Of a stretch of DNA of 64,000 nt, positions 1-8,328 are shown one piece after another. Positions within the stretch are counted from its first letter, which is position 1. Every line of letters starts with the position of its first letter. The notes below the pieces were generated by a model that made no database searches, was not told the DNA's origin, and worked only from the letters and a program-made list of their open reading frames with translations. This DNA is from Acidocella sp. 20-57-95. GTDB taxonomy: Bacteria; Pseudomonadota; Alphaproteobacteria; Acetobacterales; Acetobacteraceae. Location of the stretch: the NCBI GenBank assembly GCA_002255575.1, contig NCAT01000012.1:1-64000 (forward strand), written 5' to 3'. The translations under genes were made by a program, and so were the position numbers.

Positions 1-117
1 GCACAAGGTTGGCTGCAATTGGGGCTGATCCGCGATGGCAAAGGCGAAGAGGACCTTGCCCTCGAATGTTTCGAACAAGCACGCAAGGCTGACCCAACAG
101 CTGATGAGCCGTGTTGA
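1..117 (+). CDS. C-terminal end of a TPR-like protein (partial)
   Basis: The first 39 codons of frame 1 are open from the window edge to a TGA at 115-117. The translation (AQGWLQLGLIRDGKGEEDLA, then LECFEQARKADP) has the alternating small and aromatic residues and the A-P ending typical of the last helices of a tetratricopeptide repeat, a protein-protein interaction fold. Only the tail is visible, so function, length and start are unknown. It points towards the convergent AppA-like gene, and a hairpin terminator lies between them. The call rests on repeat-like spacing only. Confidence 0.45.
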   Translation, partial: AQGWLQLGLIRDGKGEEDLALECFEQARKADPTADEPC

Positions 118-197
118 TGTCATCGGTTTCGGTTGCTGGAAACGCGCGCGCAAATGCCGGCCGCTTGGATTAAAACGCCGATGCATTCGCGCTGAGG

Positions 198-233
198 AAA
201 GCCGCCACTGCGCCGGTCATGATCGGCGGCTTT
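198..233 (+). terminator. Hairpin between the TPR fragment and appA-like gene
   Basis: AAAGCCGCC (198-206) pairs with GGCGGCTTT (225-233) around an 18-base loop. It gives a 9-bp perfect stem flanked by A and T tracts on either side, as expected for a bidirectional rho-independent terminator between two convergent genes. The rest of 118-348 shows no recognisable gene. Confidence 0.5.
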
Positions 234-348
234 ACCGAACCAAAATCATGGCAGCATGGCACCGCCGGTGTTTACGCCAGGTGAAATGAAGCACTCTCCG
301 GCCCGGCCAGTTTCATAAAATGCATTGTTTTAGAATATTTACAGTTAA

Positions 349-1578
349 CTAGTCAGCTTTCTTTTTGTTGATCTCGTCGCGGATCACGTGGGCCGTGCTT
401 AAAGCGGTTGGGCTGACACCGTCGGCGCCAACGCGCGTGCGGGCGGATGCATCTTCAGTAAAAATACGGCCGCCAACCACCACCACGAGTGCCGGGTTGC
501 GCGAGGCATGGCGGGCCAGGGCGATTGTTTTGGTGACCCGGGGCAGCCAATTTTCACGCCGGAATGCGGGGCTCAGCGAAAGATCAAGCGCATCAAACCA
601 AGTGCCTGCGATCAGGTCTTGTAATGCCTCGTCGCTGGCCGGAAATTCTGTCAGCGGGTCCCAGCCGATGCTGCCAAGCGCATCTGAATCCAACACGGAA
701 TTCAGCATGTGCGCTTCGCCCGGTTCTGGAACGATCAGCACGGCGGGCAGAAATAAACCCTTCGGGATGGTTGGCTGTTCAATTTCCTCGTTCAATAGCC
801 GGATGGCACGGTGCAACTGGCCAAGCCCCAGTGTCACATCAAGTTCGCTGCACAAGTCCGCGCCCCATAAATCGCCCAGGCGGCGGGCGGTTGGTTCAAT
901 GAGGCTTTCATAGAGATGGCGAATGGCGCCTTCACTGTCTTGCAAGGTGCGCAGCAGTTCGATCGCTGCACTGGTGTCTGACCCGATCAGCAGGTCTGCC
1001 AGTGCGCGGGCACGTTGGTCGATTGGCCAGGGGTTTTTCCGGGTCTCAGTGGGATGACGTGACAGTAGCTCGGGGAGCACCGCTGTCACCAGTATGTCCT
1101 TCAGGATCGAGCCAGCCGGGCCTTTGAGCGGGGAGTTCGAAGGCTCCTCACAGGCTTTGGCAATCGGGGCGGGTGAGAGTTCAGCCAACAAGCCAGGAGT
1201 GCGCTCCGGGTGTTGGCGCAGATCATTCAGCGCCGCAGTGGAGGGAACCACAACATTGTTGAACGAGTGGATTGAGCGCGTACCCCGGGTTGCTAAGCGC
1301 ATCTTCCAGTCACCGAATTGGCGCTGAAGGGCTGGTTTGTCGCTGAGAATTTCGATGTCGGTGTGGCGGCGGTCTGTGCGAATGGAGCGCATTAGCCGGT
1401 ACACATTCTCAACCGGGCCTTCCAGCCACTGGTAAAAGCGCCCATCGTCGTACAGCATCAGGCCGGTGATGGATTCCGCCGCGTTTCGGCTTTGTGCTGC
1501 CTGGACCAACTCATAAAGCTCGTAATCTGAGAGGTTTACCATCGCGCGGCTACGATAAACGACAGAGCACAGCTTCAT
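349..1578 (-). CDS. appA: BLUF photoreceptor with SCHIC-type domain, AppA-like
   Basis: Flavin blue-light sensor joined to a cobalamin/heme-binding-like domain, the architecture of AppA, the light and redox antirepressor of PpsR. With the start at 1578 the protein has 409 residues. The BLUF domain covers about 1-95 and keeps the photocycle residues at exactly the AppA spacing: Tyr8, Asn32, Gln50 and Trp91 (AppA Tyr21, Asn45, Gln63, Trp104). The C-terminal half holds the ARRLGDLW...D..LDVTLGL signature and a PEPGEAHML segment, related to the AerR gene at 21437. The frame is open up to 1758, but the extra 60 residues are low-complexity and Arg-rich, so I prefer the inner ATG. The cysteine-rich tail of Rhodobacter AppA is absent. 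It lies downstream of bchH on the same strand and is probably cluster-specific. Confidence 0.82.
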   Translation of the reverse strand: MKLCSVVYRSRAMVNLSDYELYELVQAAQSRNAAESITGLMLYDDGRFYQWLEGPVENVYRLMRSIRTDRRHTDIEILSDKPALQRQFGDWKMRLATRGTRSIHSFNNVVVPSTAALNDLRQHPERTPGLLAELSPAPIAKACEEPSNSPLKGPAGSILKDILVTAVLPELLSRHPTETRKNPWPIDQRARALADLLIGSDTSAAIELLRTLQDSEGAIRHLYESLIEPTARRLGDLWGADLCSELDVTLGLGQLHRAIRLLNEEIEQPTIPKGLFLPAVLIVPEPGEAHMLNSVLDSDALGSIGWDPLTEFPASDEALQDLIAGTWFDALDLSLSPAFRRENWLPRVTKTIALARHASRNPALVVVVGGRIFTEDASARTRVGADGVSPTALSTAHVIRDEINKKKAD

Positions 1579-1874
1579 TGACGCTGGTTGCGCCGCGCCA
1601 GATGCCGCTTGCAGAGCGTCCGAAGTTCTATCAGCCTGTGCCACGCAGGGTCTCCACCTGGGTTCTGGGTCACACCGCCGCGACGGAACTTTATTGCGTC
1701 TCCCGCCTATGCCTGCAGCCCGCGTTTTAATTACTTGCACGTTCCGGGTATCCGCCACTGAATGTGGCGACCGCCCCCCAAATCCTTAACAGTTACGATA
1801 TTTCGATCATTATCCAAGGACGTCAAGTATAATTCGCGAGTCCATCTTCGTTATTAACTTTGGCGGCCGTTAAT

Positions 1875-1892
1875 AGCTGGTCGGCACCAGCT
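1875..1892 (-). terminator. Hairpin downstream of bchH
   Basis: AGCTGGT (1875-1881) and ACCAGCT (1886-1892) form a perfect 7-bp stem with a 4-base loop, just past the bchH stop at 1900. The following T-run is poor, so it may be a weak or processing hairpin rather than a full terminator. It separates bchH from the appA-like gene. Confidence 0.35.
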
Positions 1893-1899
1893 TGGCGGG

Positions 1900-4800
1900 T
1901 TAGGCCGCTTCGCCGAGCCCCTCCAGCCGGTCCTCAAGCTCTTCGCTGGCATTGCGCAAGGCGGCCAGCATGGCATTGTCGGGATTCCAATAATGACGCT
2001 CATGCGCCTCAAGCAGCCGGTTGGTCAGGCGTGAGGAGGCGGTGGGGTTGAGGGCGGCCAGCCGGTCGCGCATGTCTTTATCGAGTACGAAGGTTTCGGT
2101 GATTTTCTTGTAAACCCAAGGGTCAACCGTACCGGTGGTAGCGGACCAGCCGAGCGTATTGGAAACCTGTGCCTCAATCTGGCGCACACCTTCATGGCCA
2201 TGCACCAGCAGGTCTTCGATATATTTAGGGTTCAGTGTGCGGGTGCGGATTTCGAGCGCGACTTGCTCATTTAATGTACGCACTTTGCCAGCACCGCGCG
2301 TTTGGTCGCCAATATACAGGGCGGGCTTGGCTTTATCGCCCTTGATTGCGTTGATGGCACGGGTTAGCCCACCCAAGCCGTCGAAATAATGGTCAACGCT
2401 GGTCACACCAAGCTCAAGCGATTCTAGGTTTTGGTAAGCAGCTTCAACCGTGCCCAGCACTTGCGCCAACACGGCATCGTTGCGGGCCGGGCGGCCATTC
2501 AGGCCATAAGCAAAGCCTTTGCGGTTCATGTAGGCACGGCCTAACTCATCTTCGTTTTCCCAGGCGCCGGATTCGATAAGCTGGTTGACGTTGGCGCCGT
2601 ACGTGCCTTCCTGGTTGCTGAACACCCGCAAGGCGGCATCTTCAATGGTGCCGCCTTTGGTGGCCATGAATTCCAGCACATGCTTGCGAATAAAATTTTG
2701 TTCCACCGGCTCATCAGCGGTGGCGGCCAGGTAAGCGGCCTCCGCCAGAAGCTTGGTTTGCATCGGCAACAGGTCACGGAAGATCCCCGAGAGCGTGATA
2801 ATGACATCAACGCGCGGGCGGCCGAGTGTGGCAAGTGGCAGCAGTTCTGCGCCGCACAGCCTGCCATAGCCATCGCGGCGGGGGGCGGTGCCCATCAGCC
2901 AGAGGGCTTGCGCCATCGGGCCGCCTTCGGATTTCAGATTATCGCTACCCCACAGCAAGAGCGCGACGGTTTCCGGCAAGCTGTTGCCATCGGCCATATG
3001 GCGGGCCAGCAGTAATTCGGCCTGTTTGGCGCCATCCTGCAAGGCAAAGCTGGTGGGCATCCGGAACGGGTCGAACCCGTAGAGGTTACGGCCCGTTGGC
3101 AGGATTGCAGGCGTGCGCAGCAAGTCTCCGCCCGGCGCAGGGTGGATATAGCGGCCATCGAGTGCCGTGATGATGGCGGGAAGTTCAGAGTCAGTCGCAA
3201 TGAGTGCATCAATGCGGGCGCGTTCGGCGGCATCGGTAATGCCGGCGGCGTCCAGCACGCGGGCGCGGGCGGCTGCATTCGGCGGTGCGCCCACCACATG
3301 CAGCCCTTCAGGGATCAGTGTATATTCAAGTTCCAGCAGCGCGCCTGCCAACTTGTTCATGATGTTGGGTGCATCAGCACCCCAGGCAGGTTCGGCCGGG
3401 CTGAGATCCAGGGCGCTGGCCTGCGCTTGCACCAGCTCGATCAAGGACGTGGCTTCAGCCGCAGGCACATCCGGCCCAATGGCGCGGGCGCGCTCGAGCG
3501 AGGCTTTTAATTCCACCAAACCTTTATACAGCCCGGCAGAGGCGACGGGTGGGGTTAGATGGCTGATCAGCGTGGCGAGGCCCCGACGCTTGGCGAGCAA
3601 CCCTTCGGACGGGTTGTTGGCGGCATATAGATAGAAATTAGGCAAATGGCCGATCAGCCGGTCAGGCCAGCATTTGCCAGACAGGCCGGCTTGCTTGCCC
3701 GGCATGAATTCCAGCGCGCCATGGGTGCCAAAATGCAGCACGGCATCAGCATCGAAATCATCGGCTAAAAACCGGTAGAAGGCGCTGAACGCATGGGTCG
3801 GTGCAAAGCTGCCTTCAAATAGCAGGCGCATCGGGTCGCCCTCATAGCCAAAGGCCGGCTGGATGCCAATGAATATATTGCCGAGTTGCGCACCCATGAT
3901 GAAAATATCGCGGCCATCGGAGAGTTGCTGGCCAGGGGCGGGGCCCCAGATTTTTTCAATCTCAGCTAAATGCGGCTCACGGCGAATATGCGTATCACGC
4001 GGGATTTTACAGGCCACATTGGCCGGCGTGCCATGTTGTTGGCTATTGCCGGTAAGAATCATCTGGCGCAACGCCTCGACATCGTCTGGAACATCAACCT
4101 GGTAGCCCGCAACCTTCAGCGCTTTCAGGCTATTATGCAGCGAGGCGAATACCGAGAGATAAGCCGCCGTGCCGGTGGTGCCGGCATTGGGGGGGAAGTT
4201 GAACAAAATGATCGCTATTTTGCGCTCGGCGCGCGTGCGTTTGCGCAAGCGGATCAGGCGGCCGACGCGCGTTGCAAGTTTGCTCGCGCGTTCTGGGTTG
4301 ACGCACATGCGGCGTTGCTCATGTGGCGTTCCGCTGGTGCGGCGGCCACCGAAAATCATCGGCATGATACCGCCATCAAGCTCCGGCAAGGCGACCATCA
4401 AAGTCGCTTCGACCGGCGTCAGCCCGCGGGAATCGCGTTCCCATGCCTCGATGGTTTGAAATTCCAAAGGTGCGGCGCTGATATAAGGTACATCGAGCGC
4501 GGCGAGGGTGGCTTCAGCGGCTGCTGAGTCGTTATAGGCAGGGCCACCAACGAGCGAGAAGCCAGTAAGCGATACCACCGCATCGACGATACAATGCCCG
4601 TCACGCATAAAATAGCGGTCGATGACGGCGCGCTGGTCCAGCCCGGTTGCGAATATGGGAATGGTGTTGAAGCCTTCGGCCTCGATCGCGCTAATCACGC
4701 CATCGTAATGCGCGGCATCCTTGGCCAATAAATATGAACGCAAAAGCAGCACCCCGACCGTACCGCGGGCATACCGGCAGCTTGGGATCAGTGCGGCATC

Positions 4801-5508
4801 AGTACCAATGGGCTTGGCCGCGCGCGGGTGATAAACGCCCATATCGGGATATTCGATGGGGGCGGCGACCGATTTGGCATTTCGCATAGGCGCGCGTGGG
4901 CCGCTGGCATATTTGGTGACCATCAGCCGCATCATGCTTTCAATATTATCTGGTGAGCCTGCCAGCCAATATTGCATGCCGAGGAAATAAATCCGCAAAT
5001 CTTGCGCCGAGCCTGGGATAAAGCGCAAAATTTTTGGCAGGTTGCGCAGTAATTTCATCTGGCTTTCGCCGGCAGATAATTTGGCCGAGCCTTCGCGTTT
5101 TTTGCGTAGTTTTTTCAGCATGGCCAAGGCGCCACCAGGCTCGTTCGCCATATCAAGTTTGCCAAAGCGGGTCTGGCGAACAATATCGCTGGCGGAAAGC
5201 GCGCAGAACATGGCATCACAGGCGCTGCGCCGCGCGGCTAATTGTGAGGACACCAGCCGGACATGCTCATCGAGAAACAACATGGCGCAAATAATAATGT
5301 CGGCGCAGGCGATGGCTTCGTGGCAGGCGGCAAGAGCGGTTTTGTCACTGCCGAATTGGTCGGCTGAATGCAGTTCAACGGCAAAGTTTGGCCAGTCCCG
5401 GCGAATATTGGCTTCAGCGGTGACGACAGCATCAGATAGGTGGCTATCCATGGTGATGATCGCGACGCGAAGGCCGTTATTGAGGGGCTTGGACGTATCG
5501 AGAGGCAT
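1900..5508 (-). CDS. bchH: Magnesium chelatase subunit H (BchH)
   Basis: Large porphyrin-binding subunit of Mg-chelatase. With BchI and BchD it inserts Mg2+ into protoporphyrin IX, the committed step of bacteriochlorophyll synthesis, in the cytoplasm. The 1202 residues match the usual BchH length. CobN/Mg-chelatase family blocks are visible, e.g. VLHFGTHGALEFMPGKQAGL near the middle and a C-terminal GYGANVNQLIESGAWENE-type segment (here TYGANVNQ). The ATG at 5508 has GGAG seven bases upstream. In most purple bacteria bchH sits between bchB and bchL; here it is transcribed on its own from a divergent promoter shared with bchP and carrying a PpsR-type operator. Confidence 0.97.
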   Translation of the reverse strand: MPLDTSKPLNNGLRVAIITMDSHLSDAVVTAEANIRRDWPNFAVELHSADQFGSDKTALAACHEAIACADIIICAMLFLDEHVRLVSSQLAARRSACDAMFCALSASDIVRQTRFGKLDMANEPGGALAMLKKLRKKREGSAKLSAGESQMKLLRNLPKILRFIPGSAQDLRIYFLGMQYWLAGSPDNIESMMRLMVTKYASGPRAPMRNAKSVAAPIEYPDMGVYHPRAAKPIGTDAALIPSCRYARGTVGVLLLRSYLLAKDAAHYDGVISAIEAEGFNTIPIFATGLDQRAVIDRYFMRDGHCIVDAVVSLTGFSLVGGPAYNDSAAAEATLAALDVPYISAAPLEFQTIEAWERDSRGLTPVEATLMVALPELDGGIMPMIFGGRRTSGTPHEQRRMCVNPERASKLATRVGRLIRLRKRTRAERKIAIILFNFPPNAGTTGTAAYLSVFASLHNSLKALKVAGYQVDVPDDVEALRQMILTGNSQQHGTPANVACKIPRDTHIRREPHLAEIEKIWGPAPGQQLSDGRDIFIMGAQLGNIFIGIQPAFGYEGDPMRLLFEGSFAPTHAFSAFYRFLADDFDADAVLHFGTHGALEFMPGKQAGLSGKCWPDRLIGHLPNFYLYAANNPSEGLLAKRRGLATLISHLTPPVASAGLYKGLVELKASLERARAIGPDVPAAEATSLIELVQAQASALDLSPAEPAWGADAPNIMNKLAGALLELEYTLIPEGLHVVGAPPNAAARARVLDAAGITDAAERARIDALIATDSELPAIITALDGRYIHPAPGGDLLRTPAILPTGRNLYGFDPFRMPTSFALQDGAKQAELLLARHMADGNSLPETVALLLWGSDNLKSEGGPMAQALWLMGTAPRRDGYGRLCGAELLPLATLGRPRVDVIITLSGIFRDLLPMQTKLLAEAAYLAATADEPVEQNFIRKHVLEFMATKGGTIEDAALRVFSNQEGTYGANVNQLIESGAWENEDELGRAYMNRKGFAYGLNGRPARNDAVLAQVLGTVEAAYQNLESLELGVTSVDHYFDGLGGLTRAINAIKGDKAKPALYIGDQTRGAGKVRTLNEQVALEIRTRTLNPKYIEDLLVHGHEGVRQIEAQVSNTLGWSATTGTVDPWVYKKITETFVLDKDMRDRLAALNPTASSRLTNRLLEAHERHYWNPDNAMLAALRNASEELEDRLEGLGEAA

Positions 5509-5565
5509 ACACTTGCTCCACCGCTTTTTGCGGTTCTCGCAAGGCTAATGCCGGGTGCCAGTAAG

Positions 5566-5599
5566 TGTCAATAAATAAGTACGTCAATTTAGGTTGACA
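5566..5599. promoter_or_regulatory. Composite PpsR/CrtJ-type operator between bchH and bchP
   Basis: Two overlapping TGT-N12-ACA-like units: TGTCAA at 5566 with ACG at 5581-5583, and CGT at 5582 with ACA at 5597-5599. The second is a clear palindrome, GTCAA-N6-TTGAC. The TGTN12ACA motif is the known target of PpsR/CrtJ, the aerobic repressor encoded at 22418. The position between divergent bchH and bchP fits control of both. Spacing and core (TACGTCAAT) are the same as in the bchF/aerR operator at 21357. Confidence 0.8.
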
Positions 5600-5646
5600 C
5601 TTGGCTTAGGTTTGGGTGATGCTGTGGCCAACAAAGGAGCCCAATT

Positions 5647-6834
5647 ATGAGCCAGATTTTTGATGTGGTGGTGGTTGGCGGCGGTCCCGCCGGGGCCATT
5701 GCGGCGGAGACTTTGGCCAAGGCCGGGCGGCGGGTGGCACTGCTTGATAAAGCTGGTCGTATTAAACCTTGCGGGGGGGCTGTACCGCCGCGCTTGATCC
5801 GGGATTTTGAGATTCCGCGGCACTTGATTGTGGCGCAGGCGCGCGGCGCCAAAGTATTCGCGCCATCGGGCCGGGCTGAGATGATGCCGATTGAAGCGGA
5901 AGGCTATGTTGGCATGGTGGACCGTGAGGTGTTCGATGAATATTTGCGCACCCGGGCAGCCCAGCACGGCGCGGTGCGCGAGACGGGCAGTTTTGTGAAA
6001 ATCACCCGTGAAAATCCGGGTGTTGTAAGCGTGCATTATCGCGCTGGGGCCGCCGGGGCTGCGGCCGTTTTGCAAACCAAGTTGGTGATTGGCGCGGATG
6101 GCGCGGTCTCTGCGGTGGCGCGGCAAGAGATCAAAGATGGTACCAAGACCCGCCACGTATTCGCCTACCACGAAATTATCCGCACACCGGTGGCGGCAAA
6201 TGAAAATTGGGACGCGGCACGCTGCGATATTTACTATCAGGGGGCGGTTTCGCCGGATTTTTACGGCTGGGTTTTCCCGCACGGTGAAACGGCGAGTATC
6301 GGCACCGGCAGTGCCCGTAAAGGCTTTGCCTTGCGCGAAGCGGTCGGGGCGTTGCGCCATGCGGCTGGCTTAACCGGTGCCGAGACGCTGCGCCGTGAAG
6401 GCGCACCATTGCCGATCCGCCCGTTAAAATACTGGGATAATGGCCGGGATGTGGTGCTGGCTGGCGATGCTGCTGGCGTGGTAGCCCCGGCATCGGGTGA
6501 GGGGATTTACTATGCCATGCTTGGCGGCCAGATCGCGGCTGAGGCTGCCAATGATTGTTTGCAAACCGGCAATCCCAAGGCTTTGGCAAATGCCCGCAAG
6601 CGTTTCATGAAGATGCATGGCCAGGTTTTCTGGGTGCTCGGCTTCATGCAGTCTTTCTGGTACGCGAACGACAAACGCCGCGAACGGTTTGTCCGGATTT
6701 GCGGGGATAAGGATGTCCAGTCTTTAACCTGGCAGGCGTATATGAATAAGGCGCTAGTTTATGCGAAGCCGGCGGCGCATTTGAAAATATTCTTCAAGAA
6801 TATGGCGCATCTAGCAGGCTTGGCACGCGCTTGA
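5647..6834 (+). CDS. bchP: Geranylgeranyl (bacterio)chlorophyll reductase (BchP)
   Basis: FAD-dependent reductase that saturates the geranylgeranyl tail to phytyl on bacteriochlorophyll a or on geranylgeranyl diphosphate. It has 395 residues. The N-terminal Rossmann motif VVVVGGGPAGAIAAE (residues 6-20) is followed by the family segment KPCGGAVPPRLI, and a second FAD motif (VVLAGDAAGVVAPASGEGI) lies around residue 275. The ATG has GGAG ten bases upstream. The usual partner bchG is 17 kb away at 23883, so the common bchG-bchP pairing is broken here. It is divergent from bchH and shares its operator region. Confidence 0.93.
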   Translation: MSQIFDVVVVGGGPAGAIAAETLAKAGRRVALLDKAGRIKPCGGAVPPRLIRDFEIPRHLIVAQARGAKVFAPSGRAEMMPIEAEGYVGMVDREVFDEYLRTRAAQHGAVRETGSFVKITRENPGVVSVHYRAGAAGAAAVLQTKLVIGADGAVSAVARQEIKDGTKTRHVFAYHEIIRTPVAANENWDAARCDIYYQGAVSPDFYGWVFPHGETASIGTGSARKGFALREAVGALRHAAGLTGAETLRREGAPLPIRPLKYWDNGRDVVLAGDAAGVVAPASGEGIYYAMLGGQIAAEAANDCLQTGNPKALANARKRFMKMHGQVFWVLGFMQSFWYANDKRRERFVRICGDKDVQSLTWQAYMNKALVYAKPAAHLKIFFKNMAHLAGLARA

Positions 6835-6906
6835 ATGAGCGTTTGCGGCAAAATCAGAGTAGGGACCATGCGCACGGCACGGCCCCTGCCCTTAACGCCC
6901 GGACTT

Positions 6907-6932
6907 TAAAGACCGGCCTCTAAAGACCGGCC
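6907..6932. repeat. Short tandem repeat, 12-bp unit twice
   Basis: TAAAGACCGGCC occurs at 6907-6918 and again at 6921-6932, between the convergent ends of bchP and the HiPIP gene. Each unit contains a small CCGG palindrome. No convincing terminator stem is formed, so its role is unknown. Confidence 0.45.
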
Positions 6933-6953
6933 ATTATAGTACGCTTTTAGGTA

Positions 6954-7223
6954 TTAAGCCTTTGGCGAATAAAGCTGGCACCAAGCATCAGGTGCAATGA
7001 CGCCATCCACGATCTGGCAGGCATTCGGTGCCACAAACTGGGTACAGGTGCTGCATTGCTGGCCATTATTTGGCTTGGCCTGGTAGCCAACGGTCGATTG
7101 TGCTGCCTTGGCACTTTGGGCTTTGGCACGGCCAGCCACCGCCACGGCACTGCTGCCGGCAATGACCGCAAGACCCGCCTTGAGTGCAGTGCGGCGTGAA
7201 GTGTTTTTCGTCTGCTCGCTCAT
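6954..7223 (-). CDS. High-potential iron-sulfur protein (HiPIP)
   Basis: Small periplasmic 4Fe-4S electron carrier, the usual donor to the tetraheme PufC or directly to the photo-oxidised reaction centre. It has 89 residues. A twin-arginine leader (SRRTALKAGLAVIAGSSAVA, then VAGRAKA) fits export of the folded cluster protein. The mature part has the four-cysteine HiPIP pattern C-x2-C-x8-C-x13-C (QQCSTCTQF...NACQ...AWCQLY). GGGAG sits eight bases before the ATG. It is the last gene of the bchF superoperon, 81 bases after hemC, which ties it to photosynthetic electron flow. Confidence 0.88.
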   Translation of the reverse strand: MSEQTKNTSRRTALKAGLAVIAGSSAVAVAGRAKAQSAKAAQSTVGYQAKPNNGQQCSTCTQFVAPNACQIVDGVIAPDAWCQLYSPKA

Positions 7224-7304
7224 CTTTTAAACTCCCGGGTTATGTTATTCTGAACCTCATTGCTGAGGCTTATGGATTTGGTTGCTGTTGGCAAGTTTGC
7301 AACT

Positions 7305-8327
7305 CTATTGAAAGACCGCCGCCGGTGAGTCTTTTTTAAGTTCGGTGCCCAGCGCCCGTCCAATCGCGGCGGCATCGGCCATCAGCCCACATAAGCGGCG
7401 TTTGATGAGGAACGTGCCGTCGGTGCTGGCGACCAGTCCGGTGAGATGCAGGCTGCCATCAGGTGTCACGCGCGCGTAAGCGCCGATCGGGGTGCTGCAG
7501 GAACCATCCAGCACCGCCAGCATGGCGCGTTCTGCCGTGGCGACGGCCCGCGCCTCGTGGTCCTCGATGGCGAGCAGCAATTCCCGCATTTGTTCGTCAG
7601 ATTCGCGAACCGTAATGCCTACAATGCCTTGGCCGGCGGCCGGCACAATAATTTCGGGGTGGATCACTAAAGAGGCGTGGCGCGCCAGGCCGAGGCGGCG
7701 CAGGCCCGCATAGGCGAGCAAGGTGGCGCTGATGCCGCCCGCCGCGACCTTATCAAGCCTGGTTTGCACATTGCCACGAATGATTTCGCAGTTCAGGTCA
7801 GGCCGGGCGTGGAGTAGCTGCGCCTGCCGCCGGACTGATGCCGTGCCCACATGCGCCCCTTGCGGCAGGCAATCCCATGGTTGCCACGGGTCTGGTATGG
7901 CGCAATCGGGGCCAAGGATCAGCACATCGCGGGCATCTTCGCGGGTGAGCATGCAGCCAAGTATTATCCCGGGGCGCATCACTGTTTCCAAATCTTTCAG
8001 ACTATGCACAGCGACATCGATGCGGCCGGCCAGCATGGCTTCGTCGATTTCTTTGGAGAATAGTCCCTTGCCGCCAATATCCGCGAGGCGGCAGCCGGAG
8101 GCTTGGGTGGCATCACCGGTGGTGCGGATAATTTCCTCTACGGTATTGCTCCCCCCAAGTGCCGGGCAGATTTTCTGCAAGCGGGCGATGAAGTTGCGCG
8201 TTTGCGTGATGGCTAACGGGGAGCCCCGTGTGCCGACGCGTAACGGCAAAGAACGCTCGTGGGCGGGAACGCGCACCACTGATGAGTAAAGGGCTCTCTC
8301 AGCGGTGGGCAGGCGGGAAATATCCAT
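7305..8327 (-). CDS. hemC: Porphobilinogen deaminase (HemC)
   Basis: Polymerises four porphobilinogen units into hydroxymethylbilane, an early tetrapyrrole step. LRVGTRGSPLAITQT near the N-terminus and the dipyrromethane-cofactor cysteine in AVLDGSCSTPIGAYA are diagnostic. I place the start at the ATG at 8325-8327, one base after the hemA stop, giving 340 residues. The frame extends upstream to 8378, but that would overlap hemA by 50 bases. Its place next to hemA inside a photosynthesis superoperon suggests dedicated precursor supply. Confidence 0.93.
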   Translation of the reverse strand: MDISRLPTAERALYSSVVRVPAHERSLPLRVGTRGSPLAITQTRNFIARLQKICPALGGSNTVEEIIRTTGDATQASGCRLADIGGKGLFSKEIDEAMLAGRIDVAVHSLKDLETVMRPGIILGCMLTREDARDVLILGPDCAIPDPWQPWDCLPQGAHVGTASVRRQAQLLHARPDLNCEIIRGNVQTRLDKVAAGGISATLLAYAGLRRLGLARHASLVIHPEIIVPAAGQGIVGITVRESDEQMRELLLAIEDHEARAVATAERAMLAVLDGSCSTPIGAYARVTPDGSLHLTGLVASTDGTFLIKRRLCGLMADAAAIGRALGTELKKDSPAAVFQ

Positions 8328-8328
8328 A

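Noticed and set aside
35..289. 84-codon plus-strand frame at the left edge
   Set aside because: It is out of frame with the better TPR-like tail (1-117) and its second half is Arg-rich with no domain; it runs through the terminator hairpin.
5584..6360. 258-codon minus-strand frame opposite bchP
   Set aside because: Antisense shadow of bchP; composition is Arg/His/Pro-rich and no family is recognisable.
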